A program made the position numbers and the translations under genes. Below the pieces are notes generated by a model. The model ran no database searches. It was not told the origin of the DNA and saw only the letters and a program-made list of their open reading frames with translations. A stretch of 12,554 bases of DNA, taken from contig DDTF01000043.1 in assembly GCA_002345965.1 (NCBI GenBank), positions 11,408 through 23,961 on the forward strand, read 5' to 3'. Position 1 is the first letter of the stretch. The number at the start of each line of letters is the position of its first letter. Source of the stretch: Flammeovirgaceae bacterium UBA2371 (lineage in GTDB: Bacteria; Bacteroidota; Bacteroidia; Cytophagales; Cyclobacteriaceae). Of this stretch, positions 6,492 through 12,554 are shown one piece after another.

Positions 6492-6925
6492 GATTTTACT
6501 TCCATCTTGGTTTTGTATGCCAGTGCATACATCTTGATTTGTTTTGTCATGGCTGCAAAGCCATTGGAACGCTGGGTGCCAATGAAACGATCCATTCCTA
6601 TTTTGCTCATAAAGGTAAGGTTTGCATCCAAAATCTGATCTGGCGTTTGTCCTGAAAATATCCTTACCAGTAAACTTACCAACCCTTTGGTAATGGCCGT
6701 ATTGCTATCGGCATTGAAATACACCCTGCCATTGTCAAGCTTTGAAGTAAGCCATACCGTAGACTGGCATCCTTTCACAATGTTTTGTTCCGTCTTCTCT
6801 GCTTCCTCCATGGGGGGTAATTTCTGACCCAGCTCCATGATGTAAAGCACGGTCATCTCCTGGTCGCCATCCAAAAGGCTGAATTCATTAACGATCTCTT
6901 CTTGTATGTCGGTTATTGCCTTCAA
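6488..6925 (-). CDS. sufE: SufE, sulfur-acceptor partner of SufS (TTG start)
   Basis: The 145-residue protein is SufE: Cys53 in IVKGCQSTVW (49-58) takes persulfide sulfur from SufS and passes it to SufBCD. LGQKLPP (32-38) and the later GLVSLLVRIFSGQTPDQIL segment (81-99) are also typical. The start codon is TTG at 6925. In-frame upstream there is only ACG and then the sufS TAA, and the next ATG is codon 24, which would remove conserved helix 1, so TTG is the only sensible start. sufE lies in the same reading frame as sufS, with a single stop codon between them. Its stop codon overlaps the sufT-like start. The weak start codon may keep SufE synthesis dependent on ribosomes finishing sufS. Confidence 0.95.
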   Translation of the reverse strand: MKAITDIQEEIVNEFSLLDGDQEMTVLYIMELGQKLPPMEEAEKTEQNIVKGCQSTVWLTSKLDNGRVYFNADSNTAITKGLVSLLVRIFSGQTPDQILDANLTFMSKIGMDRFIGTQRSNGFAAMTKQIKMYALAYKTKMEVKS

Positions 6926-6928
6926 CGT

Positions 6929-8170
6929 TTATTGCTTTAAGAAATTCACCACACGCTTCAAACCTTCTACCAGGCTGTCAATTTCTTCTTTCGTATTGTA
7001 AACGGCAAAGGAGGCCCTTACAGTTCCTTCTATGCCGAATCTTTCCATTAGGGGTTGTGTACAATGGTGACCAGTTCTTACTGCGATGCCTCGTGCATCC
7101 AGCATCTGGCCTATGTCAAAATGGTGAATGCCTTCAATAATAAATGAAAGCACGCTCACTTTGTGGTGTGCGGTACCGATCAAGGTAATACCCGGAATGG
7201 TGCTGAGTTTGTCAGTAGCATAAGCCAGCAATTCGCTCTCATGCTGATGAATGTTTTCCTTACCCAGCTCATTCACAAAGGCAATCGCTTCATTGAAGGC
7301 GACTACATCGGCAATGTTGGGTGTGCCGGCTTCGAACTTATAGGGAAGATCATTGTAGGTTGTTTTGGTAAACGATACGTCTTTGATCATTTCGCCACCG
7401 CCCATGTAGGGAGGCATCTTCTCCAATAATTCTTTTTTTCCATAAAGCACGCCTACTCCGGTAGGTCCGTACATCTTGTGTGAGGAGATGCAGTAGAAGT
7501 CGGCATCCAGTGCCTTCACATCGATGGGCAAGTGGGCGGCAGATTGCGCACCATCGATCAATACCACTGCTCCCTGTGCATGTGCCAACTCAATGATTTC
7601 CTTAATAGGGTTGATCGTACCCAGGCTGTTGCTGGCATGGTTGGTCGCTACGATTTTGGTTTTGGAACTTAACAGCTGCTTATATTCCTTCAGGTCCAGT
7701 TCACCACGGTCATTGACAGGAATTACTTTTAGTACAGCCTCTTTTTCTTCGCACACCATTTGCCATGGCACAATGTTGCTGTGGTGTTCGAGTGTACCAA
7801 TGATGATCTCGTCCCCTTTTTGTAAAAACGATCTTCCATAGGTGGCTGCCACCAGGTTGATGCTTTCGGTGACACCTCGGGTAAAAATTATTTCTTCCAC
7901 ATGCGCTGCACCGAGGAAATCTCTTACCGATTCGCGCGTAGCCTCATAAGCCTTGGTGGCTGTTTCTGCCAGTGTATGAATGCCCCTGTGGATGTTGGCA
8001 TTGTACCCTTCGTAGTATTCCTTCAGTTTGGCGATTACCCTTTTAGGCTTCTGTGAGGTAGCGGCATTATCTAAATAAACCAGTGGCTTGCCATTCACCT
8101 GTTGATCAAGTACAGGAAACTCGCTTCTTATTTTTTGAATGTCCAGGTGAGTAATGGCAGAAACTTTCAT
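6929..8170 (-). CDS. sufS: SufS, group II cysteine desulfurase
   Basis: The 413-residue PLP enzyme removes sulfur from L-cysteine to give alanine and a protein persulfide. Landmarks are YLDNAATSQKP (32-42), the stacking histidine in LEHHSN (127-132), Asp207 and Gln209 in LIDGAQSAAH (204-213), SSHKMYGPTGVG (229-240) with Lys232 as the PLP lysine, and RTGHHCTQPLM (365-375) with Cys370 as the persulfide-carrying cysteine. The RxGHHC motif and full length place it in the SufS rather than the IscS/NifS group. The start is ATG, two bases after the sufD stop, and sufE begins three bases after the TAA. With SufE it supplies sulfur to SufBCD. It is distinct from the second class V enzyme at the left edge of the window. 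Confidence 0.97.
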   Translation of the reverse strand: MKVSAITHLDIQKIRSEFPVLDQQVNGKPLVYLDNAATSQKPKRVIAKLKEYYEGYNANIHRGIHTLAETATKAYEATRESVRDFLGAAHVEEIIFTRGVTESINLVAATYGRSFLQKGDEIIIGTLEHHSNIVPWQMVCEEKEAVLKVIPVNDRGELDLKEYKQLLSSKTKIVATNHASNSLGTINPIKEIIELAHAQGAVVLIDGAQSAAHLPIDVKALDADFYCISSHKMYGPTGVGVLYGKKELLEKMPPYMGGGEMIKDVSFTKTTYNDLPYKFEAGTPNIADVVAFNEAIAFVNELGKENIHQHESELLAYATDKLSTIPGITLIGTAHHKVSVLSFIIEGIHHFDIGQMLDARGIAVRTGHHCTQPLMERFGIEGTVRASFAVYNTKEEIDSLVEGLKRVVNFLKQ

Positions 8171-8172
8171 TT

Positions 8173-9483
8173 CTAAAAACTTTTATGAAGTCGCTCCGAT
8201 ACTATACTGTCTATGTACTGTTTTAAGTTTTCATCCTTGATGGCCTCCAACACTTCTCCAGCAAATGCATAGAGCAACATGGCTTTGGCTGTTGCTTTAG
8301 GGATGCCTCGTGATTGCAAATAGAACAAGGCTTCATCATCCAGCTGACCCGTAGTACAGCCGTGTGAGCATTTTACATCGTCTGCCCAGATCTCCAGTTG
8401 TGGCTTGGTATTGATGGTGGCATCATCGCTAAGCAAAATATTTCTGTTGGACTGAAAGGCATTGGTTTTCTGCGCATGCGGGCGCACGAAAATTTTGCCA
8501 TTGAACACACCTTTTGATTTTCCGTCCATCAAACCTTTGTATAATTCGTTGCTGAACGAGTTGGGTTGCTTGTGATCCACTACGGTATGATTATCCACTA
8601 ATGTATCGCCATCAGTTAAATACAATCCATAGAAATGGGATTCACAACCTTCGCCATCGATGATGATGTTGAGGTTGTTTCGGATTAGCTTTCCATCCAG
8701 GCTAAACGTGTAGGTATCGGCCCTGCTTGATTTTTTTTGGTGTACGGTGGTATTGGATACATGTATCAAGTCGCCACTGTCGTTTTGTATTTTGCAATAG
8801 CTGAAAGATGCATTTTCATCTACCAGTATTTCTTCATTGATGGTGTTGAAGATGGTGTTCTTGCCCAGTGAGTCGGTTCTTTCAACGATACTGAATTCAG
8901 CGCTTTGTTCTACAACTACCATCAAGCGGGTATGAGAGGTTACCTTGCTTGCATTTGCATCGTGCAAATGGTAAATAAAGAGAGGCTTTTCTCCGCTTGT
9001 GTTTTTGGGTACGTGTATGAACAAACCGTCTTGCCACATGGCAGCGTTGAGCAATGCAAAAGGATCATTGTTATCCTTTATCTCATTGAGTTTTTCGCTG
9101 ATTACTGAAGCATGGGTTGCCATCGCCTCCTGAAAAGGTTTGATAACCACTTTAGAACCTGCTGCCAGCTGGGAAAGTGCAGGGTTGTAAACGCCATTGA
9201 CGAAAACAACACAGTTTTCCTGAAAGGCTTTGGGGATAAGTGCACTGACATCACTTACGGCAGGAGTGGGGCTGGTGTACAACTCTTCCGCTTTGAATTG
9301 TTTGGCAAGCAGTTTGGTGATGGGAGTGAATTTATACTCCTCACTCTTGCCTTCAGGCAATCCAAGCGATTGAAATGCGGCCAGCGCTTTTTTTCTTTGC
9401 TCCGAGTCTTGCTTGAATTTTGACAAATCAAACGAAGCGATCAGCTCCTGGGTAAAATTTTTCTTTTCTGTAGTAACACTCAT
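8173..9483 (-). CDS. sufD: SufD, Fe-S scaffold complex subunit
   Basis: The 436-residue protein is the SufB-like partner subunit of the SufBC2D scaffold, thought to be needed for iron entry and for the cluster site at the SufB-SufD interface. The right-handed beta-helix core carries FNGKIFVRPHAQKTNAFQ (327-344) and DDVKCSHGCTTGQLDDEAL (368-386). His374 in CSHG corresponds to the functionally important histidine of E. coli SufD (His360). Unlike E. coli, which has HGATVG, this protein has a second cysteine right after the motif (HGC, Cys376). The helical C-terminus (387-436) should contact SufC. It starts two bases after sufC's stop and ends two bases before sufS, so the whole run is expected to be one transcript with coupled translation. 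Confidence 0.95.
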   Translation of the reverse strand: MSVTTEKKNFTQELIASFDLSKFKQDSEQRKKALAAFQSLGLPEGKSEEYKFTPITKLLAKQFKAEELYTSPTPAVSDVSALIPKAFQENCVVFVNGVYNPALSQLAAGSKVVIKPFQEAMATHASVISEKLNEIKDNNDPFALLNAAMWQDGLFIHVPKNTSGEKPLFIYHLHDANASKVTSHTRLMVVVEQSAEFSIVERTDSLGKNTIFNTINEEILVDENASFSYCKIQNDSGDLIHVSNTTVHQKKSSRADTYTFSLDGKLIRNNLNIIIDGEGCESHFYGLYLTDGDTLVDNHTVVDHKQPNSFSNELYKGLMDGKSKGVFNGKIFVRPHAQKTNAFQSNRNILLSDDATINTKPQLEIWADDVKCSHGCTTGQLDDEALFYLQSRGIPKATAKAMLLYAFAGEVLEAIKDENLKQYIDSIVSERLHKSF

Positions 9484-9485
9484 AC

Positions 9486-10241
9486 CTAGGCAACTTCCAT
9501 TTCATCCTTGATCCAATCGTATCCTTTTTCTTCCAGCTCGAGGGCTAGCTCTTTGGTGCCTGACTTGACGATCTTTCCTTTGTACAGTACGTGCACATAA
9601 TCAGGAACGATGTAATCCAACAAGCGTTGATAGTGGGTAACTACAATGGTGGCGTTGTCTTTGGTGCGAAGCTTATTCACCCCATTGGCAACTATCCTAA
9701 GTGCATCAATGTCGAGGCCGGAATCAGTTTCGTCAAGGATGGCCAATTTGGGTTCAAGCATGGCCATTTGAAAAATTTCATTGCGCTTCTTCTCACCTCC
9801 GGAAAAACCTTCGTTCAAGGAGCGGTTGAGCAGGGACTGATCGATTTCCACCAACTTGATTTTTTCCTTCATCATGGTAAGGAAAGAAACGGCATCGAGT
9901 GTGTCCTGTCCGCGGTATTCCCTGATTTTGTTGAGTGCTGTTTTCATGAAGTTCACCGTGCTCACCCCTGGTATTTCTACGGGATATTGGAACGCAAGAA
10001 AGATGCCCTCTCTTGCCCTGTCCTCGGGATTCATGTCGAGTAAATCTTTACCCAGAAATTCTACTTCACCTTGTGTTACTTCAAAGTCTTCGCGTCCTGC
10101 CAACACAGATGCCAGCGTACTCTTTCCAGAACCGTTGGGTCCCATGATGGCATGTACCTCTCCTGGTTTTACTTCCAGGTTGATACCATTCAGGATGGCT
10201 TTTTCTTCTACGCGTGCATGTAGGTTTTTTATCTTCAGCAT
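9486..10241 (-). CDS. sufC: SufC, ABC-type ATPase of the SufBCD complex
   Basis: The 251-residue soluble ABC ATPase drives shape changes in the SufBC2D scaffold. The Walker A GPNGSGKST is at 34-42, the Q-loop at FQYP (84-87), the signature LNEGFSGGEKKRNE at 142-155 (the SufC-type SGGEKKR form), Walker B LAILDETDSGLD at 167-178, with the D-loop and the switch His203 in VVTHY following. There are no membrane segments, as expected for this cytoplasmic family. All catalytic elements are intact and the length is normal. It is separated from sufB by 83 bp with alternative hairpins, whereas sufD follows after two bases. Confidence 0.97.
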   Translation of the reverse strand: MLKIKNLHARVEEKAILNGINLEVKPGEVHAIMGPNGSGKSTLASVLAGREDFEVTQGEVEFLGKDLLDMNPEDRAREGIFLAFQYPVEIPGVSTVNFMKTALNKIREYRGQDTLDAVSFLTMMKEKIKLVEIDQSLLNRSLNEGFSGGEKKRNEIFQMAMLEPKLAILDETDSGLDIDALRIVANGVNKLRTKDNATIVVTHYQRLLDYIVPDYVHVLYKGKIVKSGTKELALELEEKGYDWIKDEMEVA

Positions 10242-10275
10242 TCTTCGTTTTGATTTATGATGTATAGTTCATGAC

Positions 10276-10321
10276 TTGAGATTTTAAAAGTGAATTAGAA
10301 ATCTCAAATCCAAAATCTCAA
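10276..10321 (-). other. Alternative-pairing inverted repeats in the sufB-sufC spacer
   Basis: TTGAGATTTT (10276-10285) can pair with two downstream copies of its complement: AAATCTCAA at 10299-10307 (9 bp, 14-nt loop) or AAAATCTCAA at 10312-10321 (10 bp, 26-nt loop). The two right-hand copies form a short direct repeat. All lie in the 83-bp gap after sufB. The two pairings are mutually exclusive. Possible roles are mRNA processing, partial attenuation setting the SufB:SufC ratio, or a dispersed intergenic repeat of the genome. Confidence 0.6.
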
Positions 10322-10324
10322 TTA

Positions 10325-11770
10325 TTATCCAACACTTCCTTCCAATGTCAGCGCCAATAGTTTTTGTGCTTCCACAGCAAATTCCATAGGAAGTTGTTTT
10401 AATACTTCTTTGGCATAGCCATTAACAATGAGTGCCACAGCTGCCTCTTCATCAATACCGCGTTGCTGGCAATAGAAGATCTGGTCTTCACCAATTTTGG
10501 AGGTAGTGGCCTCGTGCTCCACATGTGCGCTCTTGTTCTCTACATCGATGTAGGGAAAAGTATGTGCACCACACTGGTCGCCCATCAGCAGTGAATCACA
10601 TTGCGAAAAGTTCCTGGCATTTTCGGCACGCTTCAAAATGTGTACCTGCCCACGATAGCTATTTTGTGATTTACCGGCAGAGATACCCTTAGACACAATA
10701 CGCGAGCGGGTGTGCTTGCCTATGTGAATCATTTTGGTGCCGGTGTCTGCCTGCTGATAATTGTTGGTAACGGCTACTGAGTAAAACTCTCCGCTGCTAT
10801 AGTCGCCCTTCAAGATGCAGGAAGGATATTTCCATGTGATTGAAGATCCTGTTTCTACCTGCGTCCATGATATTTTGGAATGGTCACCAGCGCAGATACC
10901 ACGTTTGGTTACAAAGTTGTAGATACCCCCTTTGCCATTCTTATCACCGGGGTACCAGTTCTGCACGGTACTATATTTGATCTCTGCGCTCTTCATGGCA
11001 TAGAGTTCCACCACTGCAGCATGCAACTGGTTTTCATCTCGCATGGGTGCAGTACATCCTTCCAGGTAGCTCACATAGGAAGCTTCTTCTGCTACAATAA
11101 GTGTACGTTCAAATTGGCCGGTATTGGCTGCGTTGATTCTAAAATAGGTGGAAAGCTCCATAGGACATTTCACGCCCTTGGGGATATAGCAGAAAGAACC
11201 ATCGGTAAACACCGCAGAGTTCAGTGCTGCGTAATAATTGTCGTTGGGAGGGACCACTGAGCCGAGGTACTTCTTCACTAGCTCAGGATGTTCTCTTACT
11301 GCTTCACTAAAGGAGCAAAATATGATACCCAGTTCACCCAGCTTTTCTTTAAAGGTGGTAGCTACAGACACGCTATCGATCACCGCATCTACGGCTATGC
11401 CCGTTAATCGTTTTTGCTCGGTGAGGGATATGCCCAGTTTCTTAAAGGTGGCAATGAGTTCAGGATCTACTTCATCCAAACTTTTAGGTACTACCTTTTG
11501 CTTGGGGGCTGAATAGTAGATGATGTCTTGAAAATTGATTTCCGGATAATGGACATTGGGCCATTTGGGTTCTTTCATGGTGGTCCAGTGTCGGTAAGCT
11601 TTTAGTCTCCATTCCAGTAGCCATTCCGGCTCACTTTTTTTGGCCGAAATAAAGCGGATGATATCCTCATTCAACCCTTTGGGAGCCGAGTCGCTTTCAA
11701 GGTCGATGGTCCATCCGTGTTCGTATTCTTTGGAGGTAAACTCTTCCAGTACTTGGTTGTCTTTACTCAT
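10325..11770 (-). CDS. sufB: SufB, Fe-S scaffold subunit
   Basis: The 481-residue protein is the central scaffold on which Fe-S clusters form. Its C-terminus aligns with E. coli SufB (495 residues) at a constant offset of 14. E. coli Cys405 therefore corresponds to Cys391 in CDSLLMGDQCGAHTFPYI (391-408), and Glu434 to Glu420 in VEHEATTSKIGEDQ (417-430), the residues linked to persulfide acceptance and cluster binding. Other family segments are FTDGSFCYIPKGVKCPMELS (188-207) and KGISAGKSQNSYRGQV (361-376). The ending FAVEAQKLLALTLEGSVG is typical. It is the first suf gene, 85 bp downstream of the Lrp/AsnC gene, and a -7-like box lies 34-41 bases upstream of its ATG. It looks intact. Confidence 0.97.
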   Translation of the reverse strand: MSKDNQVLEEFTSKEYEHGWTIDLESDSAPKGLNEDIIRFISAKKSEPEWLLEWRLKAYRHWTTMKEPKWPNVHYPEINFQDIIYYSAPKQKVVPKSLDEVDPELIATFKKLGISLTEQKRLTGIAVDAVIDSVSVATTFKEKLGELGIIFCSFSEAVREHPELVKKYLGSVVPPNDNYYAALNSAVFTDGSFCYIPKGVKCPMELSTYFRINAANTGQFERTLIVAEEASYVSYLEGCTAPMRDENQLHAAVVELYAMKSAEIKYSTVQNWYPGDKNGKGGIYNFVTKRGICAGDHSKISWTQVETGSSITWKYPSCILKGDYSSGEFYSVAVTNNYQQADTGTKMIHIGKHTRSRIVSKGISAGKSQNSYRGQVHILKRAENARNFSQCDSLLMGDQCGAHTFPYIDVENKSAHVEHEATTSKIGEDQIFYCQQRGIDEEAAVALIVNGYAKEVLKQLPMEFAVEAQKLLALTLEGSVG

Positions 11771-11803
11771 GCCGTCTATTTAGACTAAATTCAAATAATC
11801 ACC

Positions 11804-11811
11804 CAAAATTA
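11804..11811 (-). promoter_or_regulatory. Bacteroidota-type -7 box (TAATTTTG) ahead of sufB
   Basis: On the minus strand TAATTTTG matches the Bacteroidota sigma-factor -7 consensus TAnnTTTG exactly. It would place the transcript start near 11797 and give sufB a leader of about 25-30 nt. The nearest upstream TTTTG is about 25 bases away, a little far for the usual -33 box, so the promoter is plausible but incomplete. It implies the suf genes can be transcribed independently of the Lrp gene. Confidence 0.4.
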
Positions 11812-11822
11812 CAACAAATATC

Positions 11823-11844
11823 CTCTTTTAAGGTTTCAAAAGAG
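11823..11844 (-). other. Short hairpin / inverted repeat upstream of sufB
   Basis: CTCTTTT (11823-11829) and AAAAGAG (11838-11844) form a 7-bp inverted repeat around an 8-base loop. It sits just after the Lrp gene's stop and overlaps where the -33 element of the proposed sufB promoter would lie. No T-tract follows on the minus strand, so a terminator is unlikely. An operator is possible but unproven. Confidence 0.35.
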
Positions 11845-11855
11845 CCATATTTTAT

Positions 11856-12323
11856 TTATTCGGACAGCTTTAAGCTGCGGTTTAGACTCTCTTCCAGAGA
11901 GATAATGGTTTCTGTCCGATCTATGCCATCTACCTGCTGCATTTTGTCGTGGAGTACCTCTTTGAGGTGGTTGGTGTCGCGACAGTGAATTCTAAGAAAC
12001 ATGGAGTAGTTGCCTGTGGTGTAGTGCAGGCTGGTAATTTCGGGGATTGTCTTTAGCTTTTCCAATACAGAGTCGTATAACCCGCTCTTTTCCAGGTAGA
12101 TGCCGATAAAGGCGGTAACGCCATAGCCAAGCTTGGCATAATTGACATGGAGGGTATTCTTCTCCACGATGCCTGCTTCTTCCATTTTATTCATCCTTAC
12201 ATGCACCGTACCCTGTGATACGTGCACCAATTTGGCCACCTCTGTATAGGGTTTTTTTGCGTCCTGCATGAGAATATCGAGGATTTTGAGATCCGTATTA
12301 TCAATCACATAATTTTTGCTCAT
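11856..12323 (-). CDS. Lrp/AsnC-family transcriptional regulator
   Basis: The 155-residue protein has the two-part Lrp/AsnC layout. An N-terminal winged helix-turn-helix (about 7-65) includes DNTDLKILDILMQDAKKPYTE (8-28), with VSQGTVHVRMNKMEEAGIV (35-53) as the recognition helix and wing. A C-terminal RAM ligand-binding domain (about 68-145) includes FIGIYLEKSG (72-81) and YTTGNYSMFLRIHC (101-114), whose TGNYS follows the TG-x-(Y/F)-(D/S) ligand loop of the family. Such proteins form octamers and respond to amino acids. The ligand is unknown. Its position directly ahead of sufB makes control of the suf operon, possibly sensing cysteine or another amino acid, worth considering, but sufB may have its own promoter. 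The start is ATG followed by SKNYVIDNTD, as in close relatives. Confidence 0.93.
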   Translation of the reverse strand: MSKNYVIDNTDLKILDILMQDAKKPYTEVAKLVHVSQGTVHVRMNKMEEAGIVEKNTLHVNYAKLGYGVTAFIGIYLEKSGLYDSVLEKLKTIPEITSLHYTTGNYSMFLRIHCRDTNHLKEVLHDKMQQVDGIDRTETIISLEESLNRSLKLSE

Positions 12324-12370
12324 TTTAAGTAGTTAGATTTAAGGATATATCAGTAATACGCTAAAATATT

Positions 12371-12390
12371 ATAAATAATGCATTTATTAT
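12371..12390. promoter_or_regulatory. AT-rich near-palindrome, candidate Lrp-type autoregulatory site
   Basis: ATAAATAA-TGCA-TTTATTAT is an imperfect palindrome, with six of eight arm positions pairing around TGCA, centred about 57 bases upstream of the regulator's ATG. Lrp/AsnC proteins often bind degenerate AT-rich palindromes in their own promoters. The base composition alone could produce such a match. Confidence 0.3.
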
Positions 12391-12513
12391 GATTAAGTGT
12401 TGAATTATTTTAATTAAACCCATTCCTTTGTTGAAGTAAATAACAATTCGGGTTGAGGATTTGAGTGATCAAGGAAGCGACCCAAATAGTTCTTTAAAAT
12501 TGTAGGGTGTTGA

Positions 12514-12531
12514 TCCCGATAGCTATCGGGA
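12514..12531. repeat. Perfect 18-bp palindrome TCCCGATAGCTATCGGGA
   Basis: All nine base pairs match around the central GC dinucleotide. From memory, this word or its core CCCGATAGCTATCGGG recurs in intergenic DNA of many Bacteroidota genomes. Only one copy is in this window, so its repeat nature cannot be shown here. Confidence 0.6.
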
Positions 12532-12554
12532 GGCAGACAAGTACAATTTGATAT

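Larger units (their letters stand above)
12324..12554. other. AT-rich region upstream of the Lrp/AsnC gene; possible 3' end of another gene at the edge
   Basis: The part next to the regulator (12324-12413) is very AT-rich and should contain its promoter, though no exact TAnnTTTG box was found. On the minus strand one frame is open from the window edge to a TAA at 12414-12416 (46 codons). This could be the end of an upstream gene, but 46 open codons in one of three frames is not significant, and the palindrome at 12514-12531 inside it argues for non-coding DNA. Confidence 0.3.

Noticed and set aside
6916..10260. Several 60-150 codon plus-strand frames opposite sufS, sufD and sufC
   Set aside because: They are shadows of conserved minus-strand genes; their composition mirrors the antisense codons and there are no recognisable motifs.
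12414..12554. Open minus-strand frame (46 codons) from the right edge to a TAA
   Set aside because: Too short to be significant, contains the extragenic-type palindrome, and its translation (with PDSYRD from the palindrome) resembles spurious intergenic translations. Left as a remark only.

Overview
The window looks like chromosomal DNA of a Bacteroidota bacterium, probably a Cytophagales-type lineage. The reasons are the suf gene order (sufB-C-D-S-E-sufT followed by a BrxA/BrxB-type bacilliredoxin), A-rich leaders with weak Shine-Dalgarno sites, a TAnnTTTG-type -7 box ahead of sufB, and the palindrome TCCCGATAGCTATCGGGA, a word I associate with intergenic DNA of this phylum. This assignment is inference; no rRNA or other marker gene is present.

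Layout. Positions 1-906 (minus) hold the N-terminal 302 codons of a class V aminotransferase / cysteine desulfurase-like enzyme that runs off the left edge. A divergent plus-strand block follows: an unusual three-domain regulator (1206-2267: DUF4242-type nickel-binding-like domain, catalytically dead class III cyclase-like domain, AraC HTH), a BBE-type FAD-linked oxidase (2401-3783) and an AlkD-type DNA glycosylase (3865-4536). Tail to tail with alkD, with one base between the stop codons, is a minus-strand secreted protein (4538-5395) with three ricin-like repeats and an unrecognised C-terminal domain.

From 12323 down to 5583 on the minus strand lies the Fe-S cluster assembly block: an Lrp/AsnC regulator, then sufB, sufC, sufD, sufS, sufE, a sufT-like DUF59 gene and a bacilliredoxin, closed by a strong intrinsic terminator at 5583-5626. 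SufS and SufE form the sulfur-donating pair, SufBCD the scaffold with its ATPase, and the SufT-like protein likely acts in cluster maturation or delivery. The bacilliredoxin suggests coupling to thiol redox repair. No sufA, sufU or sufR/iscR-like gene is present here. sufC-D-S-E-T are nearly contiguous or overlapping. The sufB-sufC and sufT-bacilliredoxin junctions are the exceptions: each has an 83-bp AT-rich spacer with inverted repeats that could act in RNA processing or attenuation.

The most distinctive items are the DUF4242 / dead-cyclase / AraC regulator beside an oxidase with 21-bp-phased direct repeats between them, the sufS-sufE junction (same reading frame, one stop codon, TTG start for sufE), and the repeat-containing secreted protein. 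The suf genes themselves look intact and conventional. I saw no mobile element, CRISPR array or RNA gene.
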